Assembly (NCBI GenBank): GCA_945872285.1
Contig: CAMBZR010000023.1
Coordinates: forward strand, 1 to 40,502
Source of the DNA: Bordetella parapertussis
Lineage (GTDB): Bacteria > Pseudomonadota > Gammaproteobacteria > Burkholderiales > Burkholderiaceae_B
DNA length: 40,502 nucleotides
Reading direction: 5' to 3'
Of this stretch, positions 8,901-15,821 are shown in pieces. The position numbers were made by a program, and so were the translations under genes. The notes beneath the pieces are model-generated. The model was given only the letters and a program-made list of their open reading frames with translations, did no database searches and was not told the origin of the DNA. Within the stretch, counting starts at the first letter, position 1. Every line of letters begins with the position of its first letter.

Positions 8901-9599
8901 ATGACTCAGTATGCAGTAGAAGCCCCCGCCATTGTTGGCTTGCCAATTGCCGGAAGCGCTGAATTGTTTCCGGTGCGTCGTGTGTATTGTATCGGGCGTA
9001 ATTACGCCGAACACGCAAAAGAAATGGGTTTTACCGGTCGCGAAGATCCTTTCTTTTTTTGTAAACCGGCCGATGCGCTAGTTGCCATCCCTGCGGGTCA
9101 GCCTGGCCAGATTCCCTATCCTTCTAAAACGGCCAACTTGCATTACGAGATGGAACTTGTCGTTGCGTTGGATCGTGGCGGGGTGAATATCGAAGTCGGA
9201 CGTGCAAATGACTGCGTGTTTGGCTATGCGTTAGGCCTCGATATGACGCGTCGAGATTTACAAAATGATTGCAAAAAACAAGGCCGTCCCTGGGAGATTG
9301 GCAAAGGCTTCGACGCCTCAGGGCCGATTGGTCCGATTCACCCTCGTGCGGTCATCGGGACTCTTTCACAAGGCAGCATTACCTTGTCGGTTAATGGCGT
9401 GCAAAAACAATCCAGCGACTTAGCGCAGATGATCTGGAATATTCCCGAAAGTATCGCGTATCTGTCTGGATTGTTTGAATTAAAAGCGGGCGATCTGATT
9501 TTTACCGGAACCCCCGAGGGGGTAGGCGCTGTCGTTAAAGGCGACAAAATGATCGGCCACATTGCTGGCCTAGGCGACTTCGAGGTGCATGTCGTCTGA
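8901..9599 (+). CDS. Fumarylacetoacetate hydrolase family protein, fumarylpyruvate hydrolase-like
   Basis: FAH-fold hydrolase of 232 residues, cleaving C-C bonds of acylpyruvate-type substrates with a divalent metal. The metal ligands E83, E85 (HYEMELVV) and D114 (LGLDMTRRDLQ) are visible, as are the GRNYAEHAKEMG loop and KQGRPWEIGKGFD. These blocks resemble the fumarylpyruvate hydrolase NagK of the gentisate pathway more than general FAHD1 proteins; this is from memory. No gentisate dioxygenase or maleylpyruvate isomerase lies nearby, so the true substrate is open. A CAGGA ribosome site is 8 bp before ATG 8901. It may be monocistronic, with a terminator overlapping its stop codon. Confidence 0.88.
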   Translation: MTQYAVEAPAIVGLPIAGSAELFPVRRVYCIGRNYAEHAKEMGFTGREDPFFFCKPADALVAIPAGQPGQIPYPSKTANLHYEMELVVALDRGGVNIEVGRANDCVFGYALGLDMTRRDLQNDCKKQGRPWEIGKGFDASGPIGPIHPRAVIGTLSQGSITLSVNGVQKQSSDLAQMIWNIPESIAYLSGLFELKAGDLIFTGTPEGVGAVVKGDKMIGHIAGLGDFEVHVV

Positions 9600-9641
9600 C
9601 AACTGCGGGTGCAGCGTGGGCCCTGAGTTGTTGACTTTTTT
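9597..9641 (+). terminator. Putative terminator overlapping the FAH gene stop
   Basis: ACAACT (9599-9604) pairs with AGTTGT (9626-9631), extended by two G-T pairs, enclosing a GGG/CCC inner pair and followed by six T residues (9636-9641). The stop codon is within the stem. The loop is long, so strength is uncertain. Confidence 0.5.
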
Positions 9642-9662
9642 ACGGTTCGGCGCAGACCTGCC

Positions 9663-10853
9663 TCAGGTCACGCCGCGCGTTTTAAAGTCAGCCTGCTGCT
9701 TTGCGCTAATTCCCAGCGAGTCTAGGATTTCGGTGGTGTGCTGACCAAGCGAGGGCGCTGCGCGCGTGATTTGGCCCGGAGTTTGACTTAATTTCGGTAC
9801 GATGCCAGGAACCTGAATCACCGAGCCATCTGCTAGTGTGGTCTGAAGGATCATGTCGCGGGCTTGATAGTGAGGGTCGTTTGCGATGTCTGAGGCGTCG
9901 TAGCTTTTGCCTGCTGGCACGCCAGCGGCGTTCATGGCGGTTAAAACCTCGTCTAAAGGGTGCAGTGCCGTATAAGCTGAGATCGCAGCATCGATCAGTT
10001 CAGCGTGTTCTGCGCGCCCCGCGTTGCGTGCCAGCCGTTGGTCCTCTGCAAGGTCTGCGCGCCCGATCATCTGCATCAGTCGCTTGTAGATACTGTCGCC
10101 ATTGCCCGCGATTAAGGCGTATTTGCCGTCTCGGCACAAGTAGGCGTTGGTCGGAGCGATGCCGGGCATACTGGCACCCGAGGGCTGTCTGATTGCGCCG
10201 AATTTTGAGTATTCGGGCAGCACACTTTCAAGCATATTAAAAACAGATTCGTACAGTGCAACATCAACCTCTTGGCCCACACCGCCTTGTTGTTCGCGGT
10301 GACGCAAGGCCATTAAGACGCCGATGACACCGTGTAAACCAGACAAGGTGTCACCAATCGAAACACCCGTGCGCACCGGAGGGCGTCCGGGTTCGCCCGT
10401 CAGATAGCGTAAACCGCCCATCGCTTCACCGATCACCCCAAACCCTGGGCGATCTTTATACGGGCCGGTCTGCCCATAGCCTGACACGCGGAGCATGATC
10501 AGTTTGGGATTGATGGCATGCAAGTCTTTGAAGCCGATCCCCCACTTTTCTAGGGCACCTGGCCGAAAATTTTCAATCACAATATCGGCATCTTTGGCTA
10601 ACTGACGGATGATCTCTTGGCCCTCGGGTTCGCGCAAGTTAAGTGTCATTGAGCGCTTGTTGCGCGCGTGGGCAGCCCACCAAACTGAGGTGCCGTCATG
10701 CAGCATGCGCCACGTCCGCAAAGGATCGCCAGTTTCTGGTGGCTCAACTTTTATCACGTCAGCGCCAAACTCCGCTAATATTTTTGAAGCAAAAGGCCCG
10801 GCAATTAATTGCCCAAGTTCAATGACCCGCAGGCCACTCAAAGGAAGTGTCAT
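9663..10853 (-). CDS. Class III (CaiB/BaiF family) acyl-CoA transferase
   Basis: Family III CoA-transferase, 396 residues; enzymes of this type move CoA between carboxylic acids through an aspartyl-CoA thioester. The N-terminal LSGLRVIELGQLIAGPFASKILAEFGADVIKVEPP is diagnostic, and the catalytic aspartate is in VSIGDTLSG (Asp168, matching Asp169 of formyl-CoA transferase). NKRSMTLNL and IENFRPGALEKWG are also typical. Substrates cannot be predicted from sequence; members act on carnitine, formate/oxalate, succinate, mesaconate, citramalate and others. It converges on the FAH gene and diverges from the mesD-like gene. There is no visible ribosome site before the ATG. Confidence 0.93.
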   Translation of the reverse strand: MTLPLSGLRVIELGQLIAGPFASKILAEFGADVIKVEPPETGDPLRTWRMLHDGTSVWWAAHARNKRSMTLNLREPEGQEIIRQLAKDADIVIENFRPGALEKWGIGFKDLHAINPKLIMLRVSGYGQTGPYKDRPGFGVIGEAMGGLRYLTGEPGRPPVRTGVSIGDTLSGLHGVIGVLMALRHREQQGGVGQEVDVALYESVFNMLESVLPEYSKFGAIRQPSGASMPGIAPTNAYLCRDGKYALIAGNGDSIYKRLMQMIGRADLAEDQRLARNAGRAEHAELIDAAISAYTALHPLDEVLTAMNAAGVPAGKSYDASDIANDPHYQARDMILQTTLADGSVIQVPGIVPKLSQTPGQITRAAPSLGQHTTEILDSLGISAKQQADFKTRGVT

Positions 10854-10908
10854 AGATAGTGTTGAGATCGCGTTGAGTCGTGGGGCGCGCAGGGCGCTGA
10901 TCCCTCGG

Positions 10909-10938
10909 ATTATGCCAAACTTAGGCTAAGTCTGTGCG
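10909..10938 (-). promoter_or_regulatory. Candidate promoter of the CoA-transferase gene with an inverted repeat in its spacer
   Basis: On the minus strand a -10 like CATAAT (10909-10914) is preceded at 18 bp by CGCACA (10933-10938), a poor -35. Inside the spacer lies a perfect inverted repeat, ACTTAG-G-CTAAGT (10919-10931). The repeat position suits an operator. The promoter is weakly supported; the repeat is certain. Confidence 0.35.
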
Positions 10939-10993
10939 CGGCCGGGTAAGGTGCCGTTTACCCCTGTTTGGTGAGCCAGTCGCGCAGGCAAGC

Positions 10994-11051
10994 AAGGTGA
11001 TGAGACGCTGCGCCCTCACATTTTGGGCTATAAACAGCGTCTGATCACTTT
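10994..11051 (+). promoter_or_regulatory. Long interrupted hairpin upstream of the mesD-like gene
   Basis: Nested complementary blocks: AAGGTGAT (10994-11001) with ATCACTTT (11044-11051, one G-T pair); AGACGCTG (11003-11010) with CAGCGTCT (11035-11042), perfect; and GCCC (11012-11015) with GGGC (11025-11028). A G-G mismatch separates the two outer stems. The structure ends 23 bp before ATG 11075, so it would leave the ribosome site free in the folded RNA. It could be an RNA leader element, an attenuator (a few T follow) or a DNA operator; TATAAA at 11029-11034 within it could be a -10. Confidence 0.6.
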
Positions 11052-11074
11052 TAGCTGGTATTCAAGGATTTAGC

Positions 11075-12106
11075 ATGAGTCAAAAAATTAAAACAACGAT
11101 TGCCGGTAGTCTGCCCAAACCCGCCTGGCTCGCAGAGCCCGAAAAGCTTTGGGCACCCTGGCAACTTTCAGGCACAACGCTTGAGCAAGCAAAAACGGAT
11201 GCGATGCGTTTGGCTGTGGATGATCAGCTGCGAGCCGGCATCACGGTAATTGGAGACGGCGAGCAAACCCGCCAGCATTTTGTCACGACATTTATTGAAA
11301 GCTTGTCTGGGGTTGATTTTGTGAATCGTAAGACGGTTCGAATCCGAGATCGTTACGACGCGGCTGTGCCCGTCGTCGTTGATAAAGTGACACGTACAAA
11401 ATCTGTGTTTGTCGAAGACGCAAAAAAATTGCGCGCCTTGACCACAGGGCCGATTAAGCTGACGTTGCCCGGGCCGATGACGATGGTCGATACGCTCTTT
11501 GATGGCTATTACAAAAGCCGTGAAAAACTCGCCTGGGCTTTCGCTGAAATCTTAAACCAAGAAGCAAAAGAACTCGCAGCAGTTGGCGTGGATATTGTTC
11601 AGTTTGACGAGCCTGCATTTAACGTTTTTTTTGATGAAGTCAAAGATTGGGGCGTCAAGACACTTGAACGTGCGGCGGCAAACTTGGGTTGTAAAAGTGC
11701 TGTGCATATTTGTTATGGCTACGGAATTGAAGCCAACGTCAAATGGAAAAACGCGTTGGTGGGCGAATGGCGGCAGTACGAACAGGTGTTTCCGCTTTTG
11801 GCAAAAAGTACCATCGATCAAGTGAGTCTTGAATGCATCAACTCGCGTGTGCCCATGGAACTCATCGCGATGCTGAAGGGCAAAGACGTTTTGGTTGGCG
11901 CCATTGACGTGGCGAATCATCAAATCGAAACGCCCGAGCAAGTCGCCAATGTTTTGCGCCAAGCGGCTAAATTCGCCGACATTCAGCACATTTATGGTTG
12001 CACAAATTGCGGGATGGTGCCTTTGGCTCGCGAAGTGGCGAGCGCCAAATTGCAAGCCTTGGCTGCTGGCGCTGCGTTGTTCAGTCAAGAACTCGGTCTG
12101 AACTAG
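11075..12106 (+). CDS. mesD: Short MetE-like methionine synthase, MesD type
   Basis: 343-residue protein equivalent to only the catalytic C-terminal half of cobalamin-independent methionine synthase MetE. It begins TTIAGSLPKPAWLAEPEKLW and has the zinc ligand set expected from MetE: His211 and Cys213 (HICYGYG), Glu253 (SLECINSR) and Cys312 (TNCGM). FDEPAFNVF and GDGEQTRQHFV are further landmarks. The pattern fits the MesD group, described as folate-independent methionine synthases of aerobic bacteria that work with a DUF1852 protein (MesX). No DUF1852 gene lies in this window. AAGGA precedes the ATG. The 3' end overlaps leuD tail to tail by 26 bp. MesD assignment is from recalled sequence, not a search. 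Confidence 0.8.
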   Translation: MSQKIKTTIAGSLPKPAWLAEPEKLWAPWQLSGTTLEQAKTDAMRLAVDDQLRAGITVIGDGEQTRQHFVTTFIESLSGVDFVNRKTVRIRDRYDAAVPVVVDKVTRTKSVFVEDAKKLRALTTGPIKLTLPGPMTMVDTLFDGYYKSREKLAWAFAEILNQEAKELAAVGVDIVQFDEPAFNVFFDEVKDWGVKTLERAAANLGCKSAVHICYGYGIEANVKWKNALVGEWRQYEQVFPLLAKSTIDQVSLECINSRVPMELIAMLKGKDVLVGAIDVANHQIETPEQVANVLRQAAKFADIQHIYGCTNCGMVPLAREVASAKLQALAAGAALFSQELGLN

Positions 12107-12740
12107 ACGTAGCAAGCCACGAATGTTTTGCATGGTGTGCACGCTCGAAGGCTTCGATGTCGGCGCGATAGCCTAAGGTGAGCGCTAATTCGTCGACGCC
12201 TTTGAGCAGGCACTCTTGCCAAAAAGGTTCAATACTGAAGGGTAACGCTCCTGAGATACCTGGGCCTTGCACGGTGCAACATTCAAGGTCTATGGAAATC
12301 TGGAGGTCGTTGGCCTGGTGCTCTCTTTGCGCGATTGTGGCCAGTGTTTGTCGAAGTGCCAAAATCGTTTGCGCAGCGAGTTTCAGTGGCAAAACACCAT
12401 TTTTTAAACAATTATTAAAAAAGATGTCCCCAAAGCTTGGCGCGATAATAGCTCGGATTCCAAAGTCTGCCAGGCAATAGACCGCACCCTCGCGAGAAGA
12501 GCCACAGCCAAAGTTTTCATCGGCCACCAAAATTTGTGCGCCTGTAAAGGCAGGGTGGTTCAATACGAACTCGGGTCGCAGCTTGCCCTGAGCATCAAAG
12601 CGCAAATCGTGAAATAAATAGTCTTTATACAAGGCATCGCGATTCTTTTTTAGAAAACGCGCTGGAATAATCTGATCGGTGTCGACGTTGCGACCTTCAA
12701 GAGGCGCAGCAAGAGCGCGTAACTGGGTGAAAGCCTGCAT
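12081..12740 (-). CDS. leuD: 3-isopropylmalate dehydratase-type small subunit
   Basis: Small (swivel-domain) subunit of an isopropylmalate isomerase-type hydro-lyase, 219 residues. Landmarks are LEGRNVDTDQIIPARFLKK near the N-terminus and ADENFGCGSSREGAVYCLADFGIRAIIAPSFGDIF in the middle, both standard for LeuD. It acts with the adjacent LeuC in the second step of leucine synthesis, or, in paralogues, on 2-methylmalate-type substrates. It begins 7 bp after the leuC stop, so the two are cotranscribed. Its last 26 bp are shared, antisense, with the mesD-like gene. leuA and leuB are not nearby, so it may be a second copy. Confidence 0.93.
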   Translation of the reverse strand: MQAFTQLRALAAPLEGRNVDTDQIIPARFLKKNRDALYKDYLFHDLRFDAQGKLRPEFVLNHPAFTGAQILVADENFGCGSSREGAVYCLADFGIRAIIAPSFGDIFFNNCLKNGVLPLKLAAQTILALRQTLATIAQREHQANDLQISIDLECCTVQGPGISGALPFSIEPFWQECLLKGVDELALTLGYRADIEAFERAHHAKHSWLATSSSDRVLD

Positions 12741-12747
12741 GGTGTCG

Positions 12748-14166
12748 TTACCTCATAAGTGTTCGTACGTCGGTAAAGTGACCGGTGATCGCAGCAGCAG
12801 CAGCCATGGCGGGACTCACAAGGTGGGTGCGCACGCCAGGGCCTTGGCGGCCGACAAAATTTCTGTTTGAAGTTGAGGCAACTCTTTCGTTTGCGCCTGC
12901 CAAATCACCGTTGATCCCCACGCACATCGAACAGCCGGGTTCACGCCATTCAAGCCCCGCAGCTTTGAATACTTGGTCAAGGCCTTCGGCCTCTGCAGCT
13001 TGTTTGACCTGTAGCGAGCCCGCCACGACGATGCCGGGTACCACGGCGCGTCGTCCTTGTAAGATTGCCGCTGCGCTGCGCAAATCAGACAGACGGCTAT
13101 TGGTACAAGAGCCAATGAACACGCGATCAATTTTGATTGTGTTTAAGGGCGTACCCGGCTTGAGATCCATGTAGGCCAGTGCTGCGAGTGCGACCTGTCT
13201 GGCGTGCGGGTCGCTCAGCAGTGCGGGGTCTGGCACGACCCCTTCAATGGACACACCGGTGTCTGGTGAAGTGCCCCAAGTCAGTATGGGGGCGAGGTCG
13301 GCTACGTTGAGGGTCAAGGTTTGGTCAAAATGACAGCCGTCATCAGAGGGCAGGGCTCGCCACTCTTTTAAAGCCAATTCCCAGGCGTGGCCCTGTGGTG
13401 CAAAGCGGCGACCGTACAAATAATTAAACACGACGTCATCCGCGGCGATCAGGCCCGAGCGTGCACCCGCTTCGATCGTCATGTTGCACATCGTCAAACG
13501 ATCATCAAGCGATAACCATTGCAGCGCGGTGCCCGCATACTCGACGGCATAACCGACAGCACCTGCAACACCAAGCCTTGCTATGACGGCCAGAATAATA
13601 TCCTTGCCGCTGACGCCGGGTTTGGGTCGGCCCACGAGGTCTATGCGCATTTGCAAAGGCTTGGTTTGCCAAAGTGTCTGGGTCGCCATAATGTGAGTGC
13701 TTTCGGACTGACCGACACCAAAAGCCATCGCCCCGATGGCGCCGTGCGTTGACGTATGGCTGTCGCTACAGGTAATCACCGAACCCGGCAGCGAAATGCC
13801 TTGTTCGGGACCCACCACGTGCACGATCCCTTGTTGGGGGTCTTTGATTGAAAAATAATGGGCACCCGACCACTTCATGTTTTCGTCAAACTTGAGAATG
13901 ACCTCTTTGATTTCTGGGGTGGCCGCTTCTTGGGGCTCGCGGCTAGTGGTCGGGACGTAGTGGTCAGCCATTCCAAACACTTGTTGTGGATGACGAATCG
14001 TTAAGCCGCGCGCACGCAGATCTTTAAACGCGTGAAAAGAGCCTTCGTGAATAATGTGGCGGTCGATGTAGAGCAGAGAGGGGCCTGCACCCCGGGGCAA
14101 GATCACGTGCTGCTCCCAGATTTTCTCAAACAACGTTCGCCTGGCAGGTTTAAGTGTCGAAGTCAT
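12748..14166 (-). CDS. leuC: 3-isopropylmalate dehydratase-type large subunit
   Basis: Aconitase-family large subunit, 472 residues, holding a [4Fe-4S] cluster. The ligands are Cys354 (FIGSCTNSR), Cys412 and Cys415 (PGCSMCVG). Other landmarks: LLYIDRHIIHEG, CSDSHTSTHGAIGAMAFGVG and NRNFVGRQGPGVRTHLVSP. ATG 14166 matches the family start; a longer in-frame GTG at 14214 adds 16 unlikely residues. Compared with E. coli LeuC as I remember it, the region around HYFSIKDPQQGIVHVVGPEQG is conserved but the central third is divergent. An isopropylmalate role is most likely; a paralogue acting on citramalate-type acids cannot be excluded. Confidence 0.92.
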   Translation of the reverse strand: MTSTLKPARRTLFEKIWEQHVILPRGAGPSLLYIDRHIIHEGSFHAFKDLRARGLTIRHPQQVFGMADHYVPTTSREPQEAATPEIKEVILKFDENMKWSGAHYFSIKDPQQGIVHVVGPEQGISLPGSVITCSDSHTSTHGAIGAMAFGVGQSESTHIMATQTLWQTKPLQMRIDLVGRPKPGVSGKDIILAVIARLGVAGAVGYAVEYAGTALQWLSLDDRLTMCNMTIEAGARSGLIAADDVVFNYLYGRRFAPQGHAWELALKEWRALPSDDGCHFDQTLTLNVADLAPILTWGTSPDTGVSIEGVVPDPALLSDPHARQVALAALAYMDLKPGTPLNTIKIDRVFIGSCTNSRLSDLRSAAAILQGRRAVVPGIVVAGSLQVKQAAEAEGLDQVFKAAGLEWREPGCSMCVGINGDLAGANERVASTSNRNFVGRQGPGVRTHLVSPAMAAAAAITGHFTDVRTLMR

Positions 14167-14821
14167 TTTTTTTGAAATTGAGGGTAAAGCTCGGTCGTCC
14201 AGAAAAGAAGACACGAGCGTGAAGCCACCTTTCGCTCATTTTGAGTCTAGCATCAGGCGAGGGCTCGTTGTTGCCTGCGGCGTGAGTGTCCTTTGCGCAG
14301 GCGCGTTCTGCGCGTTGTGCCGATCAAGCGAAACAGGTGCACTTTTAGCCCAGGCTTGTAGTGTTTGGCCAAGATACAGTACACTAGAATAGTTGGCTTA
14401 AAAGGAGTATGATTTAAGACATCAGCTTTTAGCCTAGCCCGATTCGCTGACATCGACACACTAAGTCGCGCGATTCTGGGTATGCAGCCCGACACGCCCG
14501 GCGTGTGGCAGTGATTGAGATCACACCGTTTCATTTTCACAGATTTGTCTATTTGTCGCCTGGCGCTCAGCTGCGTTTGTCGTACTAGATGAGGCTCATG
14601 GTCTTAATCGACACATGGGTGCCCATACTAAAGATTTAAAAAATTTGTCCTTTGCCCGTTTTTACGCGAGGCTGCCACCTGTTTTATTTGTGAGTTCTCT
14701 TTGTGAGCTCTCGGTTTTAATTTTTTGCTTAGCGTCTGGGTTAGACGAGGACTAAATAAATGTTATTGGTCATTTACAAAATAAAACTGGCCGAGCGCAA
14801 AAGCGATCGACCAGTTGTATT
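14167..14821. other. Gene-poor intergenic region
   Basis: This 655-bp stretch lies between leuC and the tRNA. I find no convincing protein gene. A 95-codon minus-strand frame (14253-14540) has a Cys/Arg/His-rich, non-protein-like composition. Two short plus-strand frames around 14410-14590 read like protein fragments (for example TLSRAILGMQPDTPGVWQ, ending at a stop near 14513) and might be remnants of a lost gene. A -10-like TAGAAT lies at 14385-14390. The tRNA terminator occupies its right end. Confidence 0.5.
14777..14816 (-). terminator. Rho-independent terminator of tRNA-fMet
   Basis: On the minus strand AACTGG pairs with CCAGTT (14811-14816 with 14785-14790), continuing through a U-G pair, CGA/UCG and CGC/GCG to a UUUU loop with one internal mismatch. 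It is followed by TTTATTTT. It begins 6 bp after the encoded CCA end of the tRNA. Confidence 0.82.
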
Positions 14822-14898
<77 letters not shown>

Positions 14899-14911
14899 TC
14901 TGAAGAACAGA

Positions 14912-14940
14912 AGTATAGCGTAGAAAGCGCTTTCGTACAA
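14912..14940 (-). promoter_or_regulatory. Sigma70 promoter of tRNA-fMet
   Basis: Minus strand: -35 TTGTAC (14935-14940), exactly 17 bp, -10 TATACT (14912-14917). The spacer contains the palindrome AAAGCGCTTT. The start point would fall a few bases before the tRNA 5' end. Confidence 0.8.
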
Positions 14941-14978
14941 GTCGGCGTAAGAACACGCCTTAAGGATGTTGAAAAAAG

Positions 14979-15821
14979 ATGAATGAACAGCAAGATAAAC
15001 AGCCCGAGAGCACCGCGCTAGAAACAAGCGTGGCGTTGTCAACTTCAGAATTGATTACACAGACTGTCATAAACCCAACGCCACCGCCGACTATGACGCT
15101 TGCGCTTGAAACAGCGCTGCTGTGCGCGTCAGCTCCGATGCCGTTGCCTGAGCTGCAAAAGTTGTTTGCAGACGATGAGCTGACTAACGTGCAGCTCAAG
15201 CAGATGCTTGAGCACTTGCAGCAGGCGTGGTTGGATCGCGGAATGGAACTCGTTGAATTGGCAAGCGGCTGGCGGTTTCAGAGCCGCGCCTCGATGCAAC
15301 GCTACCTTGAGCGCCTAAGCCCCGAACGCGCACCAAAATACTCGCGTGCGGTGATGGAGACGCTTGCGATTATTGCCTGGCGTCAACCCGTTACGCGGGG
15401 CGACATCGAAGATATCCGCGGTGTCACGGTGTCCTCGCAGATTATCAAGACGCTAGAAGACCGCGGGTGGATTGAAGTCATTGGTCATCGCGACGGACCC
15501 GGCCGCCCGGGCTTGCTCGGCACGACACGACAGTTTTTAGATGACCTTGGTTTGCGAGCGCTTGACGAACTGCCAGCCTTAGGTGCGGCAGAAATTACCG
15601 AAGCCTTGCAGTCGCTCGCGCTTGAAGGGCAGTCGCTCGCCCCCCCGCAAACGAGCGGTGACTTAATCGATCAGGCAAACAGCGAACAAACAAGCGAATC
15701 GGCGCAGTCGTTGGATCACGCAGCGTCTGGCGCTGCGTCCGCCCTTGCGGCACATACCGAATTTGACCCGTCAGCCGTTGAGCCGACGCACCCCTCTTTC
15801 TTTACCCCGGAGTCCAAGTGA
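14979..15821 (+). CDS. scpB: Segregation and condensation protein B
   Basis: ScpB is the winged-helix partner of the SMC-ScpA condensin complex in chromosome segregation. Of the 280 residues, about 40-200 form the two winged-helix domains: [21 protein letters not shown], then [29 protein letters not shown] and the C-terminal [28 protein letters not shown], all conserved. The 40 residues before and 80 after are low-complexity and rich in Ser, Ala, Glu and Gln. scpA is not in the window. The stop codon overlaps the rluB GTG by 3 bases within GTGA, so the two are coupled. Confidence 0.94.
   Translation: MNEQQDKQPESTALETSVALSTSELITQTVINPTPPPTMTLALETALLCASAPMPLPELQKLFADDELTNVQLKQMLEHLQQAWLDRGMELVELASGWRFQSRASMQRYLERLSPERAPKYSRAVMETLAIIAWRQPVTRGDIEDIRGVTVSSQIIKTLEDRGWIEVIGHRDGPGRPGLLGTTRQFLDDLGLRALDELPALGAAEITEALQSLALEGQSLAPPQTSGDLIDQANSEQTSESAQSLDHAASGAASALAAHTEFDPSAVEPTHPSFFTPESK

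Noticed and set aside
14402..14417. AAGGAG followed by ATG-ATT-TAA, a possible minimal leader ORF
   Set aside because: The spacing between AAGGAG and ATG is one base, too short for normal initiation, and no downstream gene on that strand would be controlled.
14253..14540. 95-codon minus-strand ORF between leuC and the tRNA
   Set aside because: Composition is Cys, His and Arg-rich without recognisable fold signals, and no ribosome site is present; treated as chance.
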